From Anaerocolumna sp047777345 (lineage in GTDB: Bacteria; Bacillota; Clostridia; Lachnospirales; Lachnospiraceae), in NCBI GenBank assembly GCA_047777345.1, contig JBKEEJ010000002.1, forward strand, positions 1 to 64,000: a stretch of DNA of 64,000 bases, written 5' to 3'. The notes below the pieces were generated by a model. The model had not been told where the DNA came from, made no database searches, and worked only from the letters and a program-made list of their open reading frames with translations. Below, piece after piece: positions 42,607 to 50,118 of the stretch (position 1 is its first letter; the number at the start of each line of letters is the position of its first letter). The translations under genes were made by a program, and so were the position numbers.

Positions 42607-43938
42607 TTATATGCGATGCAGGTATTGATCTAATTCCCATTGGGATACTTGGGTCGAATACTGATTCCACTCTGCCCATTTGGCTTCCAGGAATTTTTCA
42701 ACCGTATGCTCTCCCAGAACGGATTTTATAAATTCACTTTTTTCAAACTGAACCAGGGCTTCCTTTAAAGAAGTGGGAAGGCTTTTAATGCCTCTTGCTA
42801 TCTTTTCTTCTTCTGGCATGGTAAAAATATTCAAATCCACACTATCGGGAGGTGTCAGTTTATTTTTAATGCCGTCCAGTCCTGCCGCAAGGCATACAGC
42901 CAAAGCCAGATAAGGATTGGCGGAAGGATCAGGACATCTGAGTTCTATTCTGGCACTTTCTCCTCTGGCCGCAGGAATACGGATCAGAGGGCTTCTATTG
43001 GTAGCGGACCATGCGATATAAACCGGTGCCTCGTAACCCGGAACAAGTCTTTTATAAGAATTTACCAAAGGATTGGTTATTGCAGTCATACCTTCCATAT
43101 GTTTCATAATGCCTGCAATGAAATGATAAGCATCTTCACTTAAGCCTAATTTCCCCTTAGGATCATCAAAAATGTTCTTTCCGTCCTTGCTAAGGGACAT
43201 ATTAATGTGCATGCCGGAACCGTTAACGCCGGATTTTGGTTTTGGCATAAAGGTGGCATGAAGCCCGTGTCTTTTGGCAATGGTTCTGACCACCAGTTTA
43301 AAAGTCATAATATTATCGGCAGTTTTTAACGCGTCATCATATTGAAAATCAATTTCATGCTGGGCCGGGGCCACTTCATGATGGGATGCCTCCACAATAA
43401 ATCCCATGTCTTCCAGAGTTAAAACCATTTCTCTTCTGGCATTTTCTCCTGCATCCAACGGGCCCACGTCAAAATAACCGCCCCGTTCCAATGATTCATT
43501 GGTAGGTTCTCCGTCATCTTCCGCATTAAAGAGGAAGAATTCACATTCAGGGCCTACATTAAATGTATAACCCAATTCTTTTGCTTCCTTAACTACCTTT
43601 TTTAATATATATCTGGGGTCGCCATCAAAAGGCGTTCCATCCGGTCTGTATACATCGCAAATAAATCTGGCCACCTTCCCTTGCTGAGGCCTCCAGGGAA
43701 AGATTTCAAATGTATCAAGATCCGGATATAAATACATATCGGATTCTTCAATACGCACAAAACCTTCGATGGAAGAGCCGTCAAACATGCATTTATTATT
43801 AAGCACTTTGTCCAGCTGACTGGTAGTTACGGCTATGTTTTTAAGATTACCGAATATATCGGTAAATTGCAGCCTGATAAATTCTACGTCTTCTTCTTCA
43901 ACCAATCTGATTATATCTTGTTTTGTGTAATGATTCAT
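42607..43938 (-). CDS. glnA: Glutamine synthetase, type I
   Basis: A 443-residue ATP-dependent enzyme making glutamine from glutamate and ammonia. Signatures: LQFTDIFGNLKNI, CMFDGSSIEGFVRIEESD, NVGPECEFFLF, the ATP-binding loop KPKSGVNGSGMHINMSL, NPLVNSYKRLVPGYEAPVYI and PDPSANPYLALA. The length and lack of the adenylylation insertion fit the GSI-alpha group of Firmicutes, regulated by feedback rather than by covalent modification. First gene of glnA-ANTAR-dapF-dapL. Its leader has a terminator with an alternative 5' hairpin. Confidence 0.97.
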   Translation of the reverse strand: MNHYTKQDIIRLVEEEDVEFIRLQFTDIFGNLKNIAVTTSQLDKVLNNKCMFDGSSIEGFVRIEESDMYLYPDLDTFEIFPWRPQQGKVARFICDVYRPDGTPFDGDPRYILKKVVKEAKELGYTFNVGPECEFFLFNAEDDGEPTNESLERGGYFDVGPLDAGENARREMVLTLEDMGFIVEASHHEVAPAQHEIDFQYDDALKTADNIMTFKLVVRTIAKRHGLHATFMPKPKSGVNGSGMHINMSLSKDGKNIFDDPKGKLGLSEDAYHFIAGIMKHMEGMTAITNPLVNSYKRLVPGYEAPVYIAWSATNRSPLIRIPAARGESARIELRCPDPSANPYLALAVCLAAGLDGIKNKLTPPDSVDLNIFTMPEEEKIARGIKSLPTSLKEALVQFEKSEFIKSVLGEHTVEKFLEAKWAEWNQYSTQVSQWELDQYLHRI

Positions 43939-44023
43939 GATCTTATCTCTCCCTTTTCCTTATTTTTAGACAACTGAAAATTTTGAATACCGCATAAGCT
44001 GACACTATCTTCCATTTTTCAAG

Positions 44024-44059
44024 TTTTTATTAAACAGGAAATTTCCTGTTCAATAAAAA
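44024..44059. repeat. AT-rich palindrome homologous to the one at 19965-20008
   Basis: The arms TTATTAAACAGGAAATT and AATTTCCTGTTCAATAA can pair almost completely. The same arm sequence, with one transition and eight extra loop bases, occurs after the small-protein gene at 19.97 kb. Here it lies between the glnA attenuator and the glnA start codon, so it is in the 5' leader rather than at a gene end. Confidence 0.65.
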
Positions 44060-44096
44060 AAAGGCGAAAGCATTCCGCAGAACGCCTTCGCTTTGC
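44055..44096 (-). promoter_or_regulatory. glnA leader attenuator with alternative 5' hairpin (ANTAR-type candidate)
   Basis: The leftward RNA forms a 15-bp terminator stem (44094-44080 with 44075-44061, two wobbles, one mismatch), a UGCG loop, then eight T. Overlapping it, GCAAAGC-GAAGGC-GTTCTGC (44096-44077) can form an alternative hairpin with the six-base apical sequence GAAGGC that uses the same 5' arm. The ten bases AAGGCGTTCT are identical to the gltB attenuator. 44133-44310 holds nothing else recognisable. Confidence 0.68.
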
Positions 44097-44103
44097 TGAT
44101 AAC

Positions 44104-44132
44104 ATGATAACAGTGAACACATTATTTGTCAA
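44104..44132 (-). promoter_or_regulatory. glnA promoter
   Basis: Perfect TTGACA (complement of 44127-44132), 17-base spacer, TATCAT (complement of 44104-44109). The start site near 44097 places the antiterminator hairpin at the first nucleotides of the RNA, exactly as in gltB. Confidence 0.85.
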
Positions 44133-44310
44133 TACATAAAATTGTTGTATACGTACTTTTTTATAAATATTCAGTAAATATTCATGTAAAGACGTAATTT
44201 CCTATAACATATTTTATTTTTCATAAATGAAATCAGAGCAGCAAAGGGCACTTATACACTCTTATTACAAGTCTGATATTTAATAGACACACCAAGCAGT
44301 TTTTCGACTT

Positions 44311-45342
44311 TTATACGATAACTTTTGAAATACATAGATTCAGATATTTGGGATCATTTTTTAAATCTATTATTTCTTTGGTTATAATATTGCGCACTAA
44401 GGGTCTTAGAACATTATCGGAATAATTTTTAAGAATAATTCCCTGGGTACCGTCACTTAGCTCCACACAGGTACCTACCGGATACACAGTAACACATCTA
44501 ATAAATGCGTGTATTACTTTCGAATCATATAAATGATTTCCTGTTCCCATCAGAAATTCCACCGCTTCTGACGGGGAATATGCATTCCGGTATGTGCGGT
44601 CCGAAGTCATGGCATCAAAAGTATCGGCCACGGCCAGAATCCTGCCAAATAAGGTAATTTCATCTCCCTTTAGTCCTCTGGGATAACCGGAACCATCATA
44701 TCTTTCATGATGCTCTAAAACTCCGATTTTGGTAACACTGCTAAGGCTGTCGGCATCAGCCAGGATATAATATCCGTACTCCGGATGCAGCTTTATCATA
44801 TCATATTCCTCATCGGAAAGTTTTCCGGGCTTATCCAATATTTCCACAGGTATATCCTTTTTACCGATATCATGCAAAATACCTGCGGTTCCCAGATTAA
44901 TCAGTTCTTCACGACATAAATCAAGTTTGATACCGATACTTACCGCTAAAATACCTACATTCACACAATGAAAATAGGTATACTCGTGATGTGTCCACAT
45001 ATAATTCATATTTATTTCCACATCAGCATTGCTGATAATACTATCTACAATTTCAGTAATTAACGGCTTTAATTCCTCCAGATTTCCGTTTTGGCTTAAA
45101 ATACTTTCCAGCCTGGAGGCAGTTCTGAATTTAAGTTCTTCATCAACTACATCATATATAACTATGCCTTCTGAAATTTCATCTTCAATAAATAATCCGC
45201 TATACCCTTTTTGCTTCAATCTGGATAAGATTGATTCAGTTAATATTACGTTTTGCCTTAACAGAACTACTCCGTGAGGGCCATATAAAGGTTTTGCTAA
45301 GCGGGAACCTGGTTCCACTCTGTCGATTGCTAGAAATCTCAT
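44311..45342 (-). CDS. HD-GYP domain protein, likely cyclic-di-GMP phosphodiesterase
   Basis: A 343-residue protein. Residues 1-110 form a variable sensory-type N-terminus (SRLAKPLYGPHGVVLLRQNV), followed by HD-GYP: HHEYTYFHCVNVGILAVSIG, the HD pair at 157-158 (GILHDIGKKDIP), HHERYDGSGYPRGLKGDEIT with GYP at 219-221, and ADTFDAMTSDRTYRNA. All metal ligands of active phosphodiesterases are visible. The ATG at 45342 has TTGGAGG upstream; a longer frame adds 19 residues without a ribosome site. It is monocistronic and its paralogue is at 30.7 kb. Confidence 0.9.
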   Translation of the reverse strand: MRFLAIDRVEPGSRLAKPLYGPHGVVLLRQNVILTESILSRLKQKGYSGLFIEDEISEGIVIYDVVDEELKFRTASRLESILSQNGNLEELKPLITEIVDSIISNADVEINMNYMWTHHEYTYFHCVNVGILAVSIGIKLDLCREELINLGTAGILHDIGKKDIPVEILDKPGKLSDEEYDMIKLHPEYGYYILADADSLSSVTKIGVLEHHERYDGSGYPRGLKGDEITLFGRILAVADTFDAMTSDRTYRNAYSPSEAVEFLMGTGNHLYDSKVIHAFIRCVTVYPVGTCVELSDGTQGIILKNYSDNVLRPLVRNIITKEIIDLKNDPKYLNLCISKVIV

Positions 45343-45531
45343 CGTAATCCTCCAAACTACATAATATGATTCGCCGGACTGATGATTCCCGGTATGCATT
45401 AACCATTAACATGCTATACAAAGTCCCATTATATCATATTATGGCAGAAACTGGTATACCATTTTCTTAAAAGTTTGTATCAATTGCAATCCCCAGAGTA
45501 TTCAAATTCCCTAAGTACTCAATTTGAAATA

Positions 45532-46326
45532 TTAAGCTAATATCATTCTGTCGTTGGCAAATTCTCCGCCACTGGCACTTTCAAATCTGGCTAACAGATC
45601 ACTTACCTTAAGATTTTTCTTTTCCTCCCCGGAAACATCATATATGATATGACCTTCATGCATCATAATCAGGCGGTTTCCATACTGTATGGCATCCTTC
45701 ATATTATGGGTTATCATAAGGGCCGTAAGGGCATTTTTTCGTATGATTTGCTCTGTCAATTCCAGTACTTTTCTTGCGGTTTTCGGATCCAGCGCCGCCG
45801 TATGCTCGTCTAAAAGGAGCAACTTAGGTTTTTTTATGGTTGCCATAAGTAAAGTCAGGGCCTGTCTTTGACCGCCGGAAAGCAGACCTACCTTATCGGT
45901 TAATCGGTTTTCCAATCCTAAGTCCAGGGTTTTTAGCAATTCCACAAATTGCTCTTTTTCCGCCTTTGTAATTCCCCAGGAGAGTCCTCTTCTTTCTCCT
46001 CTTCGGTAAGCCATGGCCAGATTCTCCTCGATTTCCATATCTGCTGCGGTCCCAAGCATAGGATCCTGAAAAACCCTGCCTAAATACTTGGCTCTTTTAT
46101 GTTCCTGCAGTCTGGTAATATCCTCACCATCCAGGGTAATAGTACCTTTATCCGGAAAATGTACCCCTGCTATAATATTTAACATGGTTGACTTGCCGGC
46201 TCCGTTTCCGCCGATTACGGTTACAAAATCCGACGGATGCAATTCCAGATTCAAATCCTTTAAGACTGTTTTTTCATTAATCGTACCCGGATTAAAGGTC
46301 TTGTATAAATGAGATAAAGTTAACAT
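45532..46326 (-). CDS. ABC transporter ATP-binding protein (small-molecule importer)
   Basis: A 264-residue ATPase with Walker A GGNGAGKST, signature LSGGQRQALTLLMA, Walker B LLLLDEHTAALD and the switch histidine in LMITHNMKDA. It energises the adjacent permease. Last gene of the binding protein-permease-ATPase operon; 13 bases after the permease gene. The set resembles the TrpXYZ-type importers of Firmicutes, whose members carry amino acids or related aromatic compounds. Confidence 0.92.
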   Translation of the reverse strand: MLTLSHLYKTFNPGTINEKTVLKDLNLELHPSDFVTVIGGNGAGKSTMLNIIAGVHFPDKGTITLDGEDITRLQEHKRAKYLGRVFQDPMLGTAADMEIEENLAMAYRRGERRGLSWGITKAEKEQFVELLKTLDLGLENRLTDKVGLLSGGQRQALTLLMATIKKPKLLLLDEHTAALDPKTARKVLELTEQIIRKNALTALMITHNMKDAIQYGNRLIMMHEGHIIYDVSGEEKKNLKVSDLLARFESASGGEFANDRMILA

Positions 46327-46339
46327 TTCTGCCCCTCCT

Positions 46340-47269
46340 TTAGCGCAACTTTATTTTCTGTTTCATTAAAACCGGTATGGATAATGCCGCCGCTACTAAA
46401 ATTGCCGTAAAAAGCTTTAAATCGTCGGTATTTAAACCAAGATATAAAACAAATGCAATTATAATGCGGTAAATAATGGATCCGATGACTATAGCCAGTA
46501 ATTTATGGGCAAAGGAACGGCGCCTGTGAAAGATAACTTCCCCGATTACTATGGATGCAAGCCCTATAACAATGGCACCTACCCCCATATTGACATCCGC
46601 ATAGCCCTGAGTTTGGGTAACCAGGCCGCCGGATAAGGCAATTAAGCCATTGCCTATGGCAAGACCAATTATTTTCATCAGGTCCGTATTGCCGCCCTGA
46701 GCCCTTACCATGGCCTCATTATTACCGGTAGCACGAATGGCACAGCCTATTTCAGTACCAAAAAACCAATACAAAAATACAATTACAACGGTTATAAACA
46801 AAATACCTACGCCAATACAAACCAGGGTCTGCAGCATGGAATCTTTGATTCCAAGTTCCTGGGCCGAGGGCAATTTTGCTTTTATTTTTGAAATGATTGT
46901 ATCTTTACCTAATAAGGGTGTGTTGGCCTGTCCCATAATCCTTAAATTTATGGAATATAATGCTATCATTGACAGAATACCGGACAATATTGCCGGAATC
47001 TTTAATTTGGTATGTAACAGTCCCGTCACCACTCCGGATAACATTCCGGCCAGAATAACAATAGTTAAACTTAAAAACGGATTCCAGCCAAAGGCAACAA
47101 TCAGCGTTGCGCTGACACTCCCCCCTAAAGCAAAACTGCCTTCACTGGTCATATCTGCAAAATCCAAAATTCGAAATGCGATAAAAACCCCAATGGCCAA
47201 AATGGCCCAAAAAAGTCCCTGTGAACAAGCGCTTAATGCCGTTAGTCCTAATCTTGTTATTATGTCCAT
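46340..47269 (-). CDS. ABC transporter permease (branched-chain-type fold)
   Basis: A 309-residue membrane protein with about eight hydrophobic helices, of the BPD_transp_2 class (ILDFADMTSEGSFALGGSVS, GLLHTKLKIPAILSGILSM, GCAIRATGNNEAMVRAQGGN, IGLASIVIGEVIF). In this subgroup one permease gene serves a homodimer. It lies between the binding-protein and ATPase genes. A possible partial terminator separates it from the binding-protein gene, which would lower its level relative to the binding protein. Confidence 0.9.
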   Translation of the reverse strand: MDIITRLGLTALSACSQGLFWAILAIGVFIAFRILDFADMTSEGSFALGGSVSATLIVAFGWNPFLSLTIVILAGMLSGVVTGLLHTKLKIPAILSGILSMIALYSINLRIMGQANTPLLGKDTIISKIKAKLPSAQELGIKDSMLQTLVCIGVGILFITVVIVFLYWFFGTEIGCAIRATGNNEAMVRAQGGNTDLMKIIGLAIGNGLIALSGGLVTQTQGYADVNMGVGAIVIGLASIVIGEVIFHRRRSFAHKLLAIVIGSIIYRIIIAFVLYLGLNTDDLKLFTAILVAAALSIPVLMKQKIKLR

Positions 47270-47293
47270 ATATACCTAACCTTCCCTTGTAAA

Positions 47294-47359
47294 AAGCTGT
47301 CACCCCTAAATTTTCTTATAAAAAAACTTTTGCAGAAATCCTTTTTAGCGGGACAGCTT
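47294..47359 (-). terminator. Intercistronic hairpin between binding-protein and permease genes
   Basis: AAGCTGTC (complement of 47352-47359) pairs with GACAGCTT (complement of 47294-47301) and is followed by TTTAC on the leftward strand. The loop is long, so termination is probably partial. Such a site would give more binding protein than membrane components. Confidence 0.45.
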
Positions 47360-47374
47360 ATATGTTTTAAAACA

Positions 47375-48361
47375 CTATTTATCTTGTTGTAAATCGGCAG
47401 GAATTTCAATTCCTAACTGGGCCGCTACTTCTTCATTGACAACTAATTTGTACTGATCCTTCGAAAGATACTCGATGGGCATTTCGGCAGGCGTAGCAGT
47501 ACCTTCTATGATTTTAACTGCCTGCTTGCCGGTTAATTTGCCTAACTCATAATAATCAATTCCATATGTAGCCAAACCGCCTTTTTCAACCATATTTTCC
47601 TCACCACAGATAACCGGAAGCCCGTTGGCATTGGCAACCTGGGCAACGGTAGGCATCGCTTTGGCAATGACATTATCCGTAGGAGCGTAAATGGCATCTA
47701 CTTTTCCAATTAATGACTCAACTACCTGCTGAATTTCATTGGTATTGGATATGGTTGCTTCTTCGGATTCAATACCTAATGCGGTTGCCGCTTCTATGGC
47801 CATATCGGCCTGAATTTTGGAATTAACTTCACTGGAGCAGTATAATATGGCAATTTTCCTGGCATCCGGAACTAACTTCTTTAATAAATCAATCTGCTCC
47901 TTTACCGGATTAAGATCCGAAGTTCCGGTTACATTGCCTTGAGGTGCCTCATTGGATGCCACCAAGCCGGAAGCGGCCGGGTCCGTCACTGCAGTAACTA
48001 AGATAGGTATGTCTTTTGTGGCATTGGCAACTGCCTGAGCCGCAGGTGTCGCAATGGCTAAAATTAAATCATTATTATCATTAACCAGCTTTTGGGCTAT
48101 GGTATTGGCATTGGCCTGGTCTCCCTGGGCATTCTGATAATCAATTTTTATTTTATCACCGTCAACATAACCGGCTTCTGCCAGTGCATCAACAAATCCT
48201 TTGTAGGCCGCGTTTAAGGCATCGTGTTCAACCAACTGATCTACCCCGATACGAAAAGGCTCTCCGCTTTTGGCGGTGTCTTTTTTACCGCAGCCGGATA
48301 AGGATACACCGGCAAGCATGGCTATTATAATTACAAATACTGTTATTTTTGATTTTCCCAT
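47375..48361 (-). CDS. ABC transporter substrate-binding lipoprotein (TrpX/PF04392-like)
   Basis: A 328-residue lipoprotein. Signal peptide MGKSKITVFVIIIAMLAG with lipobox LSGC, cysteine near residue 24. The mature part matches the ABC_sub_bind family: RIGVDQLVEHDALNAAYKGF, DLILAIATPAAQAVANATKD, TAVTDPAASGLV, ILYCSSEVNSKIQADMA, DAIYAPTDNVIAKAMPTVAQ and YGIDYYELGKLTGKQAV. The ligand is probably an amino acid or a similar small metabolite, but the family is too broad to say more. The ATG at 48361 has AAGGAGG upstream. A 490-base structured leader precedes it. Confidence 0.88.
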   Translation of the reverse strand: MGKSKITVFVIIIAMLAGVSLSGCGKKDTAKSGEPFRIGVDQLVEHDALNAAYKGFVDALAEAGYVDGDKIKIDYQNAQGDQANANTIAQKLVNDNNDLILAIATPAAQAVANATKDIPILVTAVTDPAASGLVASNEAPQGNVTGTSDLNPVKEQIDLLKKLVPDARKIAILYCSSEVNSKIQADMAIEAATALGIESEEATISNTNEIQQVVESLIGKVDAIYAPTDNVIAKAMPTVAQVANANGLPVICGEENMVEKGGLATYGIDYYELGKLTGKQAVKIIEGTATPAEMPIEYLSKDQYKLVVNEEVAAQLGIEIPADLQQDK

Positions 48362-48399
48362 AGATCTCCTCCTTATAATTCTTGGCTTTAACAGCAAAA

Positions 48400-48765
48400 T
48401 GCTTTAAAACATTAAAGCGTTACGCTTTTAATGGTTAAAGTCTATAACGATTTAAACATTTTGTCAATTAGTTTTTCAATATCTGGTTTAAATTATCTTC
48501 CATCTGAATGGTTGCATAAATATTTGAAAATGAAAGGCCAATTATCCTATAAAAAATATAAAGAATTTGATATTGTAATCAGAAATATTAAATAAACTTC
48601 TCTGCATTTTTTTCTTCTGCCACCGGCAGAAATCTTTCTTAAATACGTAAAAAAAGTGCCATACAGACTTTCAATAAAGCATAAGGCCTATAAAAATATT
48701 GAGGGGATATATTTTTATAGGAAAAGACCCTATGCCTTATTGAAAATCCATATGGCACTCTTTTT
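48400..48765 (-). promoter_or_regulatory. Long structured leader of the ABC importer operon, with a terminator-like giant hairpin
   Basis: From the promoter at 48854-48882 the leftward RNA meets a hairpin of about 117 nt (48765-48649). Its arms pair over more than 40 positions with small bulges, and a run of seven T follows. Next come TTCTGCC/GGCAGAA (48615-48631) and a third terminator-like stem (48433-48410, CATTAAAAGCG/CGCTTTAATG, then TTTT). The flanking genes diverge, so these are not gene-end terminators. There is no T-box core. A short frame MKYSKNK lies ahead of the first hairpin. It may be an attenuator, or the first 200 nt may be a free small RNA. Confidence 0.55.
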
Positions 48766-48766
48766 C

Positions 48767-48790
48767 GTGTTATGAGTGTTATGAGTGTTA
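48767..48790. repeat. Short tandem repeat GTGTTATGA
   Basis: Two perfect copies of GTGTTATGA and a partial third (GTGTTA) directly beside the base of the giant hairpin, within the transcribed leader. On the RNA this reads as repeated AACACTCAT. Confidence 0.7.
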
Positions 48791-48853
48791 CAAGTTTATT
48801 TATTTTTTGAGTATTTCATTGAATTTTTCTTTCTGATGTATTTATCTATGTAT

Positions 48854-48882
48854 ATTATATCCACTTTTTTGAACTTTGTCAA
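48854..48882 (-). promoter_or_regulatory. Consensus promoter of the ABC importer leader
   Basis: TTGACA (complement of 48877-48882) and TATAAT (complement of 48854-48859) with a 17-base spacer: a perfect sigma-A promoter, expected to be strong. Start site near 48847. Confidence 0.88.
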
Positions 48883-48971
48883 ATATTATTGAATTAAATC
48901 CATAATATTTTAAATACTATTTTATAAATTTCTATTTATGTTACTATTTAGATAGTAAAGGGAGTGTTATT

Positions 48972-49367
48972 TTGGATATTGGCAAAAAAATCAGAACTTT
49001 AAGGCTTCAAAAAAATATTCCGCAAAATGATTTGGCTAAAATACTTGGGGTAAGCAAATCAACTATGTCCAATTATGAGCGAAATTACAGTACACCGGAC
49101 CCTGAATTATTAGTAAAAATAGCTGATTATTTTAAAGTAAGCATCGATTATCTCTTTGATTATAATGAGTTGCATAATTCCAGCATTACCAGAGAAACAT
49201 CCGATTACAACCGTAATATAAGCGGCGGGTTAAGTAAAGATGAATGGAATGTTCTTAATTATTACAGGCGTCTAAATGACGAACATAAGGATTACATTAA
49301 AGGCAAAATGATTCAGCTTTACTTAGACCAGCAAAAGGCACAGAAAAACAATAATTCCACTACCTGA
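48972..49367 (+). CDS. XRE-family helix-turn-helix regulator
   Basis: A 131-residue protein with an N-terminal HTH_3 domain at residues 3-58 (IGKKIRTLRLQKNIPQNDLA, LGVSKSTMSNYERNYSTPDP) and a helical C-terminal part (LSKDEWNVLNYYRRLNDEHK, DYIKGKMIQLYL) like that of SinR/ImmR-type small regulators. Start is TTG at 48972 with AAAGGGAG upstream. It is divergent from the ABC importer operon, about 90 bases from that operon's promoter, so local regulation of the importer is possible but not shown. Confidence 0.9.
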   Translation: MDIGKKIRTLRLQKNIPQNDLAKILGVSKSTMSNYERNYSTPDPELLVKIADYFKVSIDYLFDYNELHNSSITRETSDYNRNISGGLSKDEWNVLNYYRRLNDEHKDYIKGKMIQLYLDQQKAQKNNNSTT

Positions 49368-49427
49368 ATTCAGCCGGCAGCCTACATATTGTGTTACAGA
49401 AAGGTTCTTGTAAAGGTTCTGGTGTCT

Positions 49428-49955
49428 TTAGTATTCAATACCTTTTCTTGCCCCAATTTTTTGGTCATAAGGGTGCTTTATTTTTTTCATTTCTGTAATA
49501 TAATCCGCATATTCTAAAAACAGGGGAGCCGGATCACGACCAGTGAGAACCAATTCCAGTTCTTCTTTTTTGTTTCTTACAAGATCATTTACCGCATCCT
49601 GATCAATCAGGCCGTAATTATATGCTGCCATAACTTCATCTAAAATCAGCATATCACACCTTCCCTCTTTTACCATCTGAAGAGCCCTGTTCAGATTTTC
49701 ATTATGAAGTATGGTAATTTCTTTTTTATCCTGCAATGACATGGTGTTATAAAAGCCATAATCTTTCTTATTCCGTATTACGGTAATATTCGGTATCTGG
49801 GCTAAGGTACCAAGCTCACTTACCATTCTTCCTTTTAAAAACTGTACCAACACTACCTTCATACCGCTTCCGGCACCACGTACGGCAAGGCCAATGGCAG
49901 CTGTGGTTTTACCTTTTCCTTCTCCGCAGTAAACATGAATTAATCCTTTGCTCAT
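49428..49955 (-). CDS. cobO: Cob(I)yrinic acid a,c-diamide adenosyltransferase (CobO/BtuR type)
   Basis: A 175-residue P-loop protein that attaches the adenosyl group to cobalamin or its precursors. The N-terminal IHVYCGEGKGKTTAAIGLAV holds the P-loop; VVLVQFLKG, CDMLILDEVMAAYNYGLID, LVLTGRDPAPLFLEYADYIT and IKHPYDQKIGARKGIEY are diagnostic. ATG at 49955 follows AAGGAG; a longer frame has no ribosome site. No other cobalamin genes are nearby, so it may serve salvage of corrinoids for B12-dependent enzymes. Confidence 0.94.
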   Translation of the reverse strand: MSKGLIHVYCGEGKGKTTAAIGLAVRGAGSGMKVVLVQFLKGRMVSELGTLAQIPNITVIRNKKDYGFYNTMSLQDKKEITILHNENLNRALQMVKEGRCDMLILDEVMAAYNYGLIDQDAVNDLVRNKKEELELVLTGRDPAPLFLEYADYITEMKKIKHPYDQKIGARKGIEY

Positions 49956-50118
49956 ATAAACTCCTTGGATTTTTATATTACTTTTTGATACAGGCATCAA
50001 TTCATGAGTCTGAATTGTTTTCTAATCTTCATTATCCTGTATCTACTTAATTATAAAATTAATTAAGAAAAATGTACAGCAGTTTATCCTTTTGACATCA
50101 TAACTTTAACATTTTCTT

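Noticed and set aside
48649..48765. Ordinary bidirectional terminator at the large inverted repeat
   Set aside because: The genes on both sides point away from it, and a perfect promoter reads into it from the right.
48400..48850. T-box for a tryptophan-type importer
   Set aside because: There is no GGTGGTACCGCG-type core and no stem I landmark, despite the hairpins.
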